Source of the DNA: Desulfuromonas versatilis
Lineage (GTDB): Bacteria > Desulfobacterota > Desulfuromonadia > Desulfuromonadales > NIT-T3
Assembly (NCBI RefSeq): GCF_019704135.1
Contig: NZ_AP024355.1
Coordinates: 2,908,001 to 2,972,000, forward strand
Length of the DNA stretch: 64,000 nt
Direction of reading: 5' to 3'
Shown piece after piece: positions 25,796-35,092 of the stretch. The notes below the pieces were generated by a model. The model had not been told where the DNA came from and did not search any database. It worked only from the letters and a program-made list of their open reading frames with translations. Both the position numbers and the translations under genes were made by a program. Each line of letters opens with the position of its first letter. Position 1 is the first letter of the stretch.

Positions 25796-26347
25796 TTACA
25801 GTGAGGCCAGAAAGCGTCCGAGGTTTTCCAGCAATCCAGCACGTTTTTCCGCCATCTCGGCGGGGGTCGGCGGTGCCACGAGCTCTTCGGCAGCCTCCGG
25901 CGACGGGGCTATTGCGGAAGAAGCGGCGGGCTTCTGCGCAGGTGCCGCAGCGGGCCGCTGCAGCGGCGCCAGCCCCCGGCCCAGGGGGAGCGAAGCCCAG
26001 CGGGCGGTTCGTTCGGCTTCCCCGAGCTGCTGCAGGTCGATCTCGTCCAGTTGGAACCCCATGGACTCGGCAAAGCGGATGCCATCCTTCAACGGGCCGC
26101 CAACCTTGTCGCGGGCCACCTCGCCCCCGTCGTTGAGGTAAAAGGCCAGCTGGTGGTTCTCCCGCAGATGGAGCGCCACCGCGACCCTCACCCCCCGCTG
26201 CCCCGCATAGGCGCACAGGTAGGCGGTGGCCATCTGCCCGGTCAAACCCGGCAAGGCCACCTGCACGTCGCTCATGGATTGCATCAGCTTCAGCACCCGG
26301 CCAACCGGCACCTCCAGCCGAGTCATTTCCTTTTTCCAGCTGAACAT
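25796..26347 (-). CDS. Hypothetical protein conserved in operon context
   Basis: A 183-residue soluble protein that I do not recognise. Residues 1-110 look like a compact alpha/beta domain (VALPGLTGQMATAYLCAYA, VRVAVALHLRENHQLAFYLNDGG). An Ala/Pro-rich segment at about 120-160 leads to a short amphipathic C-terminal helix. There is no signal peptide or membrane segment. It sits between the sugar kinase and the TPR lipoprotein with gaps of 25 and 10 bases, so it is a true operon member. Confidence 0.75.
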   Translation of the reverse strand: MFSWKKEMTRLEVPVGRVLKLMQSMSDVQVALPGLTGQMATAYLCAYAGQRGVRVAVALHLRENHQLAFYLNDGGEVARDKVGGPLKDGIRFAESMGFQLDEIDLQQLGEAERTARWASLPLGRGLAPLQRPAAAPAQKPAASSAIAPSPEAAEELVAPPTPAEMAEKRAGLLENLGRFLASL

Positions 26348-26372
26348 CGTGGCCTCCCGGGCCCGGTAGCGG

Positions 26373-27284
26373 TCAGCCGATCCCTTCGAACTCGGTCAGC
26401 AGCTTGACCTTCTGGAAGCGGTTCTCGATTTCCTTGGACTCGAGGGACCGCAGGCGGTTGAGGCTGAAATCCTCGACGGTGAACGAAGCCATGACGCTAC
26501 CGAAGACGATCGCCTTGCGGACATTGGCCTCCGAGTGATTGCGGGTTGCGGCCAGGTAGCCGACAAAGCCTCCGGCAAAGGTGTCCCCGGCGCCGGTCGG
26601 GTCGTAAACCGACTCGAGGGGGAAGGCCGGCGCGGCGAATGTCGAGTGTTCGGTAAACATGAGCACCCCGTACTCGCCCCGCTTGACCACCAGGGTTCGC
26701 GGCCCCATGGCGAGAATCGAACGGGCGGCCTTGACCAGGTTCGCCTCCCCGGCCAGCTGCCGGGCTTCGCCCTCGTTGATCAGCAGGGTGTCCACCTTGC
26801 GCAGGGTTTTCAGCAGTTCGGCCCGCTTCCCCTCGATCCAGAAATTCATGGTGTCGCAGGCGATCATGGCGGGCCTGCGTACCTGCTGCAACACCTCGAA
26901 CTGGAGTTCGGGGTCGATGTTGGCGAGAAACACGTACTCGGCGTCTTCGTAGCCGGCGGGAAGCTCGGGCTTGAAGGTTTCGAAGACATTGAGCTGGGTA
27001 TCCAGGGTGTGCGCCTCGTTGAGGTCGTACCCGTAGCGCCCTTTCCAGCGGAAAGTTCTGCCCGGGGCTTTCTTCACACCTCCCAGGTCGATGCTGCGCG
27101 AGCGCAGAAAATCGAGGTGTTCCTCGGGGAAGTCCTCCCCGACCACCGCCACCAGGCTTACATCGGTGAAAAAGCTCGCCGAGGTCGAGAAATAGGTCCC
27201 CGACCCGCCGAGAATCTCCTCCACCTGGCCGAATGGGGTTTCCACCGAATCGAAGGCAACCGAACCTACAACCAGAATACTCAC
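26373..27284 (-). CDS. PfkB-family carbohydrate/nucleoside kinase
   Basis: A 303-residue ribokinase-fold kinase. Conserved blocks are GGSGTYFSTSASFF near residue 26 for substrate binding, NEGEARQLAG, VVKRGEYGVL and the catalytic anion-hole motif DPTGAGDTFAGGFVGYLA with the base Asp near residue 236. The substrate cannot be read from sequence. Because the gene directly follows methylthioadenosine phosphorylase and the operon ends with PNP, a nucleoside or a ribose-derived sugar is a reasonable guess; adenosine kinase-like activity is one option. The length is normal. Confidence 0.9.
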   Translation of the reverse strand: MSILVVGSVAFDSVETPFGQVEEILGGSGTYFSTSASFFTDVSLVAVVGEDFPEEHLDFLRSRSIDLGGVKKAPGRTFRWKGRYGYDLNEAHTLDTQLNVFETFKPELPAGYEDAEYVFLANIDPELQFEVLQQVRRPAMIACDTMNFWIEGKRAELLKTLRKVDTLLINEGEARQLAGEANLVKAARSILAMGPRTLVVKRGEYGVLMFTEHSTFAAPAFPLESVYDPTGAGDTFAGGFVGYLAATRNHSEANVRKAIVFGSVMASFTVEDFSLNRLRSLESKEIENRFQKVKLLTEFEGIG

Positions 27285-27362
27285 GGCAATCCGTCCTTGT
27301 TTTCCTGAAAAAGTTTAACCGCAAAGAAGCGGGTGACGCAACCCCGCCGCCGCCAGGCCGGC

Positions 27363-28226
27363 TCAGAGATACTTGCCGATCAGCGGCTCCAGCCGCTGCC
27401 TGGTCTGCTCCGGGATCAGTTCCTTGTGGGTCATCACCGCGAACTTGAGCGCCTCGCCGCAGGCACAGCTGCGGGATTGGGAAAGGCGCTTGACCGCCGC
27501 CTTGATGATGTTGCGGGCGGTGGCGACGTTCTGCTGGATGATGGCGATCACCGCCTCCACCGACACGTCGTCATGCCCCTCGTGCCAGCAGTCGTAGTCG
27601 GTGGCCAGGGCCACCGTGCCGTAGCAGATCTCCGCCTCGCGGGCCAGGCGCGCCTCGGGGATGTTGGTCATGCCGATCACGTCCACCCCCCAGCTGCGGT
27701 AGATGTTGGACTCGGCGCGGGTGGAAAAGTTGGGCCCTTCGATGCAGATGTAGGTCCCTCCCTTGTGGGTGGTGGCGCCCACTTCCAGGGAGGACTGGTA
27801 GAGGATCTCCGAGAGATCAGCGCAAAGCGGGTCGGCGAACTGGACATGGCCGACCACCCCCTCCCCGAAGAAGGTCGAGGCGCGCTTGCCCTGGGTGCGG
27901 TCGAAGAACTGGTCGGGGATCACCATGTGTCCGGGGGCGATCTCCTCCTTCATGCTGCCGACCGCCGAAACCGAGATGATCCGCTCCACCCCCAGCTTCT
28001 TCATGCCGTAGATGTTGGCCCGGTAATTGACTTCCGAGGGCAGAAACCGGTGCCCCTGGCCGTGGCGGGGCAGAAACACCATCTTCACCCCTTCCAGAGT
28101 GCCGGTGATATAGGCATCCGATGGAGCGCCGAAGGGGGTATCCAGAAGAACTTCCTGCACATCGGTGAGCCCTTCGATCTCGTAAAGACCGCTGCCGCCG
28201 ATGACGCCGATGGTGGGTTGGGACAT
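27363..28226 (-). CDS. mtnP: S-methyl-5'-thioadenosine phosphorylase
   Basis: A 287-residue enzyme that cleaves methylthioadenosine to adenine and methylthioribose-1-phosphate. It starts GVIGGSGLYEIEGL, then LPRHGQGHRFLPSEVNYRAN, SVSAVGSMKEEIAPG, the purine-site EGPNFSTRAESN and MTNIPEARLAREAEICY, all characteristic of MtnP (MTAP) over PNP. A late ATDYDCWH block fits the adenine-specific group. It opens a seven-gene operon. Upstream lies heptad-repeat element copy 2, between this gene and rlmN, which may affect its 5' leader. Confidence 0.95.
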   Translation of the reverse strand: MSQPTIGVIGGSGLYEIEGLTDVQEVLLDTPFGAPSDAYITGTLEGVKMVFLPRHGQGHRFLPSEVNYRANIYGMKKLGVERIISVSAVGSMKEEIAPGHMVIPDQFFDRTQGKRASTFFGEGVVGHVQFADPLCADLSEILYQSSLEVGATTHKGGTYICIEGPNFSTRAESNIYRSWGVDVIGMTNIPEARLAREAEICYGTVALATDYDCWHEGHDDVSVEAVIAIIQQNVATARNIIKAAVKRLSQSRSCACGEALKFAVMTHKELIPEQTRQRLEPLIGKYL

Positions 28227-28248
28227 GTGAATCTCCTGTAAAAAGATC

Positions 28249-28325
28249 GTGAGGAGTGAGGCGTAAGGGGTAAGGAGTAAAAGCTTTTCTACTCATTACT
28301 CGTCACTGATCACCGGTCACTGAAT
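28249..28325. repeat. Inverted heptad-repeat element, copy 2
   Basis: Left arm: GTGAGGA, GTGAGGC, GTAAGGG, GTAAGGA, GTAAAAG in strict 7-base register (28249-28283). Right arm after CTTTTCT: ACTCATT, ACTCGTC, ACTGATC, ACCGGTC, ACTGAAT (28291-28325). Read as reverse complement, the right arm is also made of GTRANNN heptads. It fills the gap between rlmN and mtnP and ends three bases before the rlmN stop. It shares the GTAAAAG centre with 15461-15517. Confidence 0.8.
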
Positions 28326-28328
28326 TTA

Positions 28329-29393
28329 TCAAGGCGCCGGCAGGCGCCCTTGCTGTTTTTCAAGTTTGCCCTTGAGCTGGCCGCAGGCCGCCGAGATGTC
28401 CTGCCCCTTGCTGGCGCGGCGGATGGCGACGATGTTGCGGTCGAGCAGGTAGGTCTGGAAGGCCTCGATGCTCTCGGCCAGCGGGGCGCGAAACGCCGAC
28501 CCCTCGTGCTCGTTGAAGGGGATCAGGTTGACCTTGGCCGCGATGCCGTGCAGCAGCTTGACCAGGCGCTTGGCGTCCGCCGCGGTGTCGTTGACCCCGC
28601 GGATCAGGATGTACTCGAAGGTGATCCGCTGCCGGGGCTGCAGCGGGTACTCGCGGCAGGCGGCCATCAGCTCCTTGAGGGGATAGCGCCGGTTGACCGG
28701 CATAAGCTCGTCGCGCACCTCGTCGGTGGTGGCGTTGAGGGAAACCGCCAGGTTGACGCGAATCCGCCTGCCCAGCTCCAGCATCTGGGGGACCAGCCCG
28801 GAAGTCGACAGGGTGATCTTGCGCGGGCCGTAGTCGAACCCCTCGGTGGTGTAGAAGATCCGCAGGGCCTTGATCACGTTTTCCAGGTTGTGCAGCGGCT
28901 CGCCCATGCCCATCATGACGATGTTGTTGATCGGGCCGTCCTTGAGGGCCGCGCAGACCTGGTTGACGATCTCCGCCGGCTCCAGGTCGCGCAGCAGGCC
29001 GAAGGTGCCCGTCAGGCAGAAGGCGCACTGCATGGCGCACCCCACCTGGGTGGAGATGCACAGGGTGGCGCGCTCGCCCTCCATGGGGATGCGCACCGAT
29101 TCCACGGTCTGGCCGTCGGCGAGGCGAAACAGGTATTTTCGGGTCCCGTCCTGGCTCTGCTCGGTAACTTCCGGGACCCAGTCGGAGATGAAAGCCCGGC
29201 CGGCCAGCTCTTCGCGCAGCACCTTGGACAGGTCGGTCATTTCTGCAAAGGAGCAGGCTCCGCGCTGATAGATCCAGCGCATGATCTGGCGGGCGCGAAA
29301 GTTTTCCTTGCCCATCCCGGCGAGAAAATCGGTCAACTCCTCGAGGGTGAGGTTTTTCAGGTCGATCAGGTTCGTATCGCTCATGCTGTCCAT
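28329..29393 (-). CDS. rlmN: 23S rRNA (adenine2503-C2)-methyltransferase (also tRNA)
   Basis: A 354-residue radical-SAM methyltransferase of normal length. The SAM cluster motif is CAMQCAFC (residues about 120-127), preceded by [10 protein letters not shown]. Further family blocks are [40 protein letters not shown] and the ending segment with the catalytic Cys in ISAACGQL. The ATG at 29393 is used; a second ATG four codons in is equally possible and no strong ribosome site separates them. A terminator at 29432-29463 separates it from ndk. Confidence 0.96.
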   Translation of the reverse strand: MDSMSDTNLIDLKNLTLEELTDFLAGMGKENFRARQIMRWIYQRGACSFAEMTDLSKVLREELAGRAFISDWVPEVTEQSQDGTRKYLFRLADGQTVESVRIPMEGERATLCISTQVGCAMQCAFCLTGTFGLLRDLEPAEIVNQVCAALKDGPINNIVMMGMGEPLHNLENVIKALRIFYTTEGFDYGPRKITLSTSGLVPQMLELGRRIRVNLAVSLNATTDEVRDELMPVNRRYPLKELMAACREYPLQPRQRITFEYILIRGVNDTAADAKRLVKLLHGIAAKVNLIPFNEHEGSAFRAPLAESIEAFQTYLLDRNIVAIRRASKGQDISAACGQLKGKLEKQQGRLPAP

Positions 29394-29431
29394 TTGCCGC
29401 GGGGGAACATCTTTCCCGCTGATTTTACAAT

Positions 29432-29463
29432 AAAAAAGCCCCTCGGATTGTACCCGAAGGGCT
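29432..29463 (-). terminator. Intrinsic terminator after ndk
   Basis: A 10-bp stem (29437-29446 with 29454-29463, one G-U pair on the minus strand) and a 7-base loop followed by six T on the minus strand, 31 bases past the ndk stop. Confidence 0.9.
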
Positions 29464-29494
29464 TGGCATTCACAAGGCTAAACTGGCTTTTCGA

Positions 29495-29908
29495 TTAGAG
29501 CAGTTCCAGCCCGGAGAAGAAGTAGGGGATCTCGAAGGCCGCGGTCTCGGGAGCATCGGAGCCATGGGTGGCGTTCTCGCCGATGGAGGAGCCGAACTCC
29601 TTGCGCAGGGTGCCTTCGGCGGCTTCGGCCGGGTTGGTGGCGCCCATCAGGTCGCGCCACTTCTTGATCGCGCCTTCGGCTTCGAGCACCATGACGACGC
29701 AGGGGCCGCTGCTCATGAAGTCGGTCAGTTCGCCGAAAAACGGGCGGGCCTTGTGCACGTAGTAGAAGCCCTCGGCCTCGACCTTGCTCATGTAGAGCTT
29801 CTTCAGGCCGACGATCTTGAACCCCTCGGCGTAGATGCGGGCGATGATCCTTCCGGCATAACCGGCCTTGAAGGCATCGGGCTTGATGATGGCGAACGTT
29901 CTTTCCAT
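29495..29908 (-). CDS. ndk: Nucleoside diphosphate kinase
   Basis: A 137-residue enzyme that equilibrates nucleoside di- and triphosphates through a phospho-His. It begins [12 protein letters not shown], includes the [19 protein letters not shown] region, and carries the active-site His in NATHGSD (residue about 117). The length is standard. It is monocistronic: a good sigma-70 promoter lies at 29964-29992 and a terminator follows it. Confidence 0.98.
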   Translation of the reverse strand: MERTFAIIKPDAFKAGYAGRIIARIYAEGFKIVGLKKLYMSKVEAEGFYYVHKARPFFGELTDFMSSGPCVVMVLEAEGAIKKWRDLMGATNPAEAAEGTLRKEFGSSIGENATHGSDAPETAAFEIPYFFSGLELL

Positions 29909-29963
29909 GGCTTATGTCCTCCGTTCTCTATAAATCTTGGTTGGATGCGCGCAAATGTCCGGC

Positions 29964-29992
29964 TTTTTAGCATCACCCCGGAGAATTGTCAA
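29964..29992 (-). promoter_or_regulatory. Sigma-70 promoter for ndk
   Basis: On the minus strand a perfect TTGACA (29992-29987), a 17-bp spacer and TAAAAA (29969-29964). This predicts a leader of about 50 bases ahead of the ndk ATG. Confidence 0.6.
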
Positions 29993-30060
29993 GCGCTAGG
30001 TCGTCCGCCGGAGACAATCCGGGCAAACGCCCGGGAGGCGGCTCTGAGCGGGCCCGCGAC

Positions 30061-33000
30061 TCAGGGCAGCACCCGCACCACCACCCGGCGGTTGCGATGG
30101 CGCCCCTCCTGGGTGGAGTTTTCGTCCACCGGCCTTTGTTCACCATACCCCCGGGCCTCGACCCGCGCGGGGTCGAGACCGAACCTCTCGAGCAGGACCC
30201 TGCGGACCTCGAGGGCCCGCTGCCTGGATATGCGCAGGTTGACTGCCTCCGGGCCGACGTTGTCGGTATGCCCCTCGATCAGGACCCGGCTGGCGGGATG
30301 GGACTTCGCCAGGGCGGCAATCTCCTCCAGTTTTGTTTCGAATTCGGGGGGGATGCCGGTCTGCTGGGCAAAGACGTTGAAAGAAAACTCCCCCAGGTCC
30401 TCCCCGGGGGCGGTCGGTGGCGCAGAGGCAGCGGGAACCTGCGCAGGAAGCGTTTTCTCGCCCGCGTCCGGCTCGCCCAGCGCGGTGCCGAGGGGCCCGA
30501 CCCGCGGGGGCATTGGCCCGGGTCGCGCCTCGGGCGGCGCGGGCGGGGAAACCACCTCTTTGACCACGGTCTCCGGCGCCGGTTTCAGGGGCGGCTGGCC
30601 CGGGGACGGTACCGAAGGGGCGATGCGAGGCGCCGCGGCCCCGGGCCCCGTGCTGCCGGAAGAGGCCTGGGGCCGCTCATCCTTCGCGGCCGGCAGGGCG
30701 AACACCTCCAGGGTCATCCCGGTGGCTCCGACAGCGATGCGCTGCCCGCCGGGCGCCACAAACCCCGCCGGGTCCGGCTCGATCGAGGCAGTGCCGGGGA
30801 GCAGGGGCCTGAAATAGGCCCGGAACAGGTTCCCGGCACCCCCCAGGGGACTTCCGCCCGGGCCGGGGGCCTGCTCGATGGCGACGCGCCCCGGGGCCGA
30901 GGTCACCGTGAACAGGGCCGTGCCCGGCCCGCTGCGCGCATCTTCGGCGCGCAGGAATTCAAGCTTCTGCGCATCGTAGGCCAGTTCCACCCTGGCCGCG
31001 GTGAAGCTTTCGCCCCCCGCAAGCCGCCCCACCACCGCCAACTCCCTGCCGACGTAGCCACGGTCGGGCCCGATCAGGGCGAGGCTCACGGCCGGCCGGG
31101 TCGCCCCTGCCGCCTCGGCCACACCTTCGTTAGCCGGTTCGGCTGCCGGCGCCGGGGCTAGAGACGGCCCGGCCGGAGAAGCGGCGGGGGCCCTCCCCTG
31201 CGGTGTTTCCCCGGCGGGCAGCTCCGGCTCTGCCGGCAACTGGAAGGGTCCTTTGGGCCGCATCGCCGGGGCAGCGTCGACTTCACCGGTATCGTATTCA
31301 GGCTCGTAGGATGCGGAAAACGGACCGAAGCTCGGGCCGGTCCTGAGGGCGTCCTCGGTCCCCGACCAGATGCTGGCCACGTCCTCCCGCGGCAGATCCA
31401 TGGCCTTGACCACGTGGGGGGTGATGGAGAGCATGATCTCCCGCTTCTGTTTGTCCTCGGAATGCCCGCTGAGCATATCCCCGAGCACCGGGATCTTGCC
31501 GATCACCGGGATCGTGGTTTTGGTCTTGTTCAGGGTGTCGCGGATCAGCCCGCCGAGAATGGTCTGCTCGCCGTCGCTGAGGGTGAGTTCGGTCTGGGCG
31601 TTGGTGGTGGTGATGGTCAGGGCGATGGAGCCGCTGGTGGTCTGCTCGCGATCGGAGACGCTGCTGACCTCCAGCGCGACCTTGGTCAGGATGGTGCCGT
31701 CGAGACGGATGCTCGGCTCGACGTCGAGCTTGACCCCGACATCGACGTACTGGATGTTGTCGGTGCGGTTGTCGCCGTTGATGGTGACGGTGATCACCGG
31801 CTCCCGGGTTCCGACATGGACCTTGGCCTTGCCCCGGTTCTTCACCCGGATTCTGGGATTGGCGAGGATTTCCGAGTCGGTCAGGGTCTTGGCGAACTCG
31901 AAGGTGGCTACCGGCAGCGAGTAGAAGGTCTCCAGCCGCCCCAGGCCAGAGGCCAGGTTCTCCGTACTCCCGCCGGGGGAAACCGTGTTGTCGAGGATGC
32001 TGCCCCGGTTGGGATTGCCGAAGCCGAGCCCCACCGAGTAATCCTGCAGGGTCGGGCCGAAGCGCAGATCGTCGCCATGGCTGACCTCCACCAGTTCCAC
32101 GTCGAAAACCACCTCGGCATCGTCCCGGTCGGCCGCCTCGATGATTCGTTGGGCGAGCTTGATCACCTCCGGTTCGGCGCGGATCACCAGGGCGTTGAGC
32201 TCCTCGTGGACGTAGATCCGGCGCAGCTGCAGCATGGTGCGCAGCATGACCACGGCTTTTTTGGCGTCGATGTTGGAGAGGTAAAAGGCCTGGATCAGCT
32301 GGTCGGAATAGAGCTTGAGCTTGTCCGGGGTGCGGGGGAACACGAAAATGGTCTTGGGGTTGAGAACCTTTCTCTCCAGCCCGCTCATCTCCAGGATCAG
32401 GGTCAGGGCCTGGGCGAAATTGGCCTGTTCGAGCAGCAGGGAAACCGGTTGCGGGCGAACATCCTCCTCGAAGATGAAGTTGATCCCCGACAGGTCGGTG
32501 AGGATGCGGAACACGTCCTGCAGCGGGGTTTTGCTGAAGCGCAGGCTGATGGGGCTGGTCGACTGCAGGTCCAGCTCGATCCCGTCCAGCACCGTGCGCC
32601 GCTGCTTGGCCAGCTCCCCCTGCAGCCGCTCGCCCCGCGGGTTCTGCGGATCGAGAGAGCGCGCCCTCTTTACCAGGCTTTCGGCCTGGCGGAGCTGCTG
32701 CTGCCCCAGGTAGATTTCGGCGGTCTCCAGCAGCCGGGAAGCCCGCATCCGGTTGCGGGCCAGCTGGAGCTGCTGGCCGGCCGCCTCCAGGCCGGGGTCG
32801 AGGCTGACCGCCAGTTGGAAGTGGACGGCCGAGGCGGCCGCATCGCCCTGCTCCATCAGCAGCTTGCCCTGGCGCAGGTGCCCCAGGGCGGCCTGGCCGC
32901 GAGCGTACTGCAATTGCATCCGGTACTCGTGACGCTCCGGGTCGCTGGTCACGGCCTCCATGTAGCGGTTGACGGCCCCGTCATAGTCACCGGCCCTGGC

Positions 33001-33102
33001 CAGCTCTTCCCCCTCCTGAAAAGCCCGGTTCCCGGCGCATCCCGCTATCAGCAACACCGCCAGCAAAAGAGCCGTTAAAGCCTTATGCTCCAGCAGTTTC
33101 AC
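30061..33102 (-). CDS. Lipoprotein secretin fused to cohesin-like and OmpA domains
   Basis: A 1013-residue outer-membrane protein starting at GTG, with AAGGGGGG just ahead. The N-terminus is a lipoprotein signal (LLIAGC). A TPR-like region occupies about 25-165, secretin N-domains about 185-330 (STN-like ISLRFSKTPLQDVFRILTD, then YLSNIDAKKAVVMLRTML), and the secretin core about 330-590 (ending LGGLIRDTLNKTKTTIPVIG, IPVLGDMLSGH). A Pro/Ala linker leads to a cohesin-like domain at about 668-797 (VELAYDAQKLEFL), a second Pro-rich linker, and an OmpA/peptidoglycan-binding domain at about 903-1013 (LIEGHTDNVGPEAVNLRISRQRA). It has GspD/PilQ-like transport features but no other secretion genes beside it. 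Confidence 0.85.
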   Translation of the reverse strand: MKLLEHKALTALLLAVLLIAGCAGNRAFQEGEELARAGDYDGAVNRYMEAVTSDPERHEYRMQLQYARGQAALGHLRQGKLLMEQGDAAASAVHFQLAVSLDPGLEAAGQQLQLARNRMRASRLLETAEIYLGQQQLRQAESLVKRARSLDPQNPRGERLQGELAKQRRTVLDGIELDLQSTSPISLRFSKTPLQDVFRILTDLSGINFIFEEDVRPQPVSLLLEQANFAQALTLILEMSGLERKVLNPKTIFVFPRTPDKLKLYSDQLIQAFYLSNIDAKKAVVMLRTMLQLRRIYVHEELNALVIRAEPEVIKLAQRIIEAADRDDAEVVFDVELVEVSHGDDLRFGPTLQDYSVGLGFGNPNRGSILDNTVSPGGSTENLASGLGRLETFYSLPVATFEFAKTLTDSEILANPRIRVKNRGKAKVHVGTREPVITVTINGDNRTDNIQYVDVGVKLDVEPSIRLDGTILTKVALEVSSVSDREQTTSGSIALTITTTNAQTELTLSDGEQTILGGLIRDTLNKTKTTIPVIGKIPVLGDMLSGHSEDKQKREIMLSITPHVVKAMDLPREDVASIWSGTEDALRTGPSFGPFSASYEPEYDTGEVDAAPAMRPKGPFQLPAEPELPAGETPQGRAPAASPAGPSLAPAPAAEPANEGVAEAAGATRPAVSLALIGPDRGYVGRELAVVGRLAGGESFTAARVELAYDAQKLEFLRAEDARSGPGTALFTVTSAPGRVAIEQAPGPGGSPLGGAGNLFRAYFRPLLPGTASIEPDPAGFVAPGGQRIAVGATGMTLEVFALPAAKDERPQASSGSTGPGAAAPRIAPSVPSPGQPPLKPAPETVVKEVVSPPAPPEARPGPMPPRVGPLGTALGEPDAGEKTLPAQVPAASAPPTAPGEDLGEFSFNVFAQQTGIPPEFETKLEEIAALAKSHPASRVLIEGHTDNVGPEAVNLRISRQRALEVRRVLLERFGLDPARVEARGYGEQRPVDENSTQEGRHRNRRVVVRVLP

Positions 33103-33129
33103 AGGCCCCCCTTGGCAAAGGAAGACGAT

Positions 33130-33990
33130 TTACTTCATTTTTCTCCCCCCCCGACCGAGGGCACCCTCGATGGCCTCGGCAAACCCCTCGGGGCTCTTGT
33201 TTTTCAACAGACGACCATTGACGAACACCGTGGGGGTGCCCCGCACTCCCCCCTCGACCCCCTCCCCGGTATCGCGCGTGATCAGCGCCCAGAGCTCCGG
33301 GTCCTGGCGATCCTGCTCGAAGCGCTCGAGGTCCAATTGCAGCTGCTGGGCGAACTGCTGGAATTTCCCATCATCAAGCTGGTTGTAATTGGCAAACAGC
33401 AGGTCGTGATAGTCCCAGAACCTGCCCTGGCGGTGGGCCGCCAGGGCGGCAATGGCGGCGCTTCTGGCAAAGGGGTGGCTGCGCAGGGGGAAGTTCTTGA
33501 AAACCACTTTGACCTTTTCGGGATAACTGGTCAGCAGTTGCTTGAGCTGCGGAGCCAGCCGGGCACAGTAGGGGCACTGAAAATCGTCGAAGACCACCAC
33601 GGAAACGGGCGCATCGGCGGGTCCCAGCGTCGGGGAGGCGGAGAGGTCGAATTCCTGCACGAAGCTCAACTCCACCACCTTGAGGGTCTTGGCGCGGGAG
33701 TTTTTGAGAAGCAACCGGTCTCCGCCCGGGAGCAGCTCGAAACCGTCGGTTCCGCTGCCGGCGGGGATTTTGCCTTGCAACTCGCCGCCCTGGGAATAAA
33801 CCAGGATGTTGCCACCGTCGCCCATTACATAGATTTTCTGCCCTTCGGCGTCGACCCGGACCGCCAGGGGGGCCTCTTCAAGCTTGAGCGCCGGCCCCTC
33901 CTGCCAGTCGAGGGTTCCCGCCGCCTGGGCACTTCCCAACTGAAGGGCGAGCAGGCCACCAGCCATGGTTGCAAGCATTTTCATCGACAC
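33130..33990 (-). CDS. Exported DsbA-like thioredoxin-fold protein
   Basis: A 286-residue periplasmic protein. A signal peptide (ending AQAAG) is followed by about 85 residues of a beta-rich N-terminal domain (VYSQGGELQGKIPAGSG) and then a DsbA/DSBA-like thioredoxin domain with VVVFDDFQCPYC, where CPYC (about residues 139-142) is the redox motif, and the cis-Pro loop VRGTPTVFVNG. It starts at GTG 33990, with AAAGGA ahead, or ATG two codons later. Disulfide exchange in the periplasm is likely, and the neighbouring secretin and Cys-rich cytochromes are possible clients, but this is inference. It lies 27 bases upstream of the secretin gene. Confidence 0.85.
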   Translation of the reverse strand: MSMKMLATMAGGLLALQLGSAQAAGTLDWQEGPALKLEEAPLAVRVDAEGQKIYVMGDGGNILVYSQGGELQGKIPAGSGTDGFELLPGGDRLLLKNSRAKTLKVVELSFVQEFDLSASPTLGPADAPVSVVVFDDFQCPYCARLAPQLKQLLTSYPEKVKVVFKNFPLRSHPFARSAAIAALAAHRQGRFWDYHDLLFANYNQLDDGKFQQFAQQLQLDLERFEQDRQDPELWALITRDTGEGVEGGVRGTPTVFVNGRLLKNKSPEGFAEAIEGALGRGGRKMK

Positions 33991-34078
33991 AGGGATTCCT
34001 TTCTCGTTGCTGTGTTTAATTTAACAGGTTTTCCGGCTTTTTCCCGAGCATCCATTAGAAATGGACAATGGTAAAAAT

Positions 34079-34936
34079 TCACCCTTGGGAGCCGTGCCGA
34101 AAAATCAGCAGCAGCCCCCCCCTCGCCAGACGCATCAGCTGATCGGCGAACAGGGCCCAGAAGACCGAAATGCCGAGCATTTCCAAAAATTCTTCGATCG
34201 CCTTGGAAAAATGCCGGACCGCCGCCGGGGAGAAGCCGCCCTGCTCGGTCATCCAGGCATGCAGGTTCCAGGGATGGGCCTCGCTCATCCCTTCGACGAA
34301 GTCGAGTCCCACGGCCAGGGCCAGGCAGCCAAGGGCCAACAGCAGGGCCGAGCGGGCACCTTTCCGGCTGAGCTGCCGCCAGAGAAAAACCAGCAGAAAC
34401 AGGCCTGCTGCCGCCAGCAGGGGCAGAAAGAGCAATTGCCAGGGGTAGCTCGGGAAAATTTCCAGCAGCCTGCCACCCCAGGTCAGGGCGGCCTGGTCCC
34501 CTTCCCCCGGAAGAACAACCGCCTTGAACGCCGAGCCGACCCGCTCATGGATCAGGGCGCCGTCATCCACGGCCATCCCGGTGAAAAACAGTGCCAGAAA
34601 TGCCCACCCCCACACCCGGCCGCGACTCTCCCCCCGGGCCCGCACCACCAGGACCACCAGCCAGAGGGTCAGTCCCGCCAGCAAGGTCTGGCTGGCCATG
34701 AACCAGGAGGCCAGACCGTCCTCCCTGGCGATATTGAACAGCCGGCGGATGGGCCCGATGTCGATCAGCCGCCCCCAGTTGATCAATGCGTCGGCCAGCA
34801 GCAGCAACAGCTCGATGGTCAGGCAGGCACCGAACAGCCGGCGGCGTACCTGGGCGGATTGCATCTCCAGCGTCACCGGCCCTGCGGCCTCGAGTGGGCT
34901 CGTACCCCGGGAATCTGCAGTTGATCTGTTGGCCAT
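34079..34936 (-). CDS. Hypothetical polytopic membrane protein
   Basis: A 285-residue protein with about seven hydrophobic segments. I start it at the ATG at 34936, with AAAGG upstream; the open frame runs further but without a plausible start. Notable polar blocks are MAVDDGALIHERVGS between segments, and FVEGMSEAHPWNLHAWM near residue 225, with acidic and His residues that could bind a metal or substrate. I do not recognise the family. It is followed by the DsbA-like and secretin genes on the same strand, with an 88-base gap. Confidence 0.7.
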   Translation of the reverse strand: MANRSTADSRGTSPLEAAGPVTLEMQSAQVRRRLFGACLTIELLLLLADALINWGRLIDIGPIRRLFNIAREDGLASWFMASQTLLAGLTLWLVVLVVRARGESRGRVWGWAFLALFFTGMAVDDGALIHERVGSAFKAVVLPGEGDQAALTWGGRLLEIFPSYPWQLLFLPLLAAAGLFLLVFLWRQLSRKGARSALLLALGCLALAVGLDFVEGMSEAHPWNLHAWMTEQGGFSPAAVRHFSKAIEEFLEMLGISVFWALFADQLMRLARGGLLLIFRHGSQG

Positions 34937-35035
34937 TCCGTACCTTTCTTCCCTTGACTTCGTTGAATCCCCCGAATTCAGGATCATTATACATTCTTCG
35001 GGCTCAAGACAATGGCCTAAGCATGGCGGTGGATG

Positions 35036-35068
35036 AAAAAAAAGGCCCACGCCTGGTCGGCGTGGGCC
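35036..35068 (-). terminator. Intrinsic terminator after the TSP3 cytochrome pair
   Basis: A perfect 10-bp stem (35044-35053 with 35059-35068), 5-base loop, and eight T on the minus strand (35043-35036), 25 bases past the second cytochrome stop. Confidence 0.92.
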
Positions 35069-35092
35069 CATTTTCTGCTGAAGCACAGGAGC

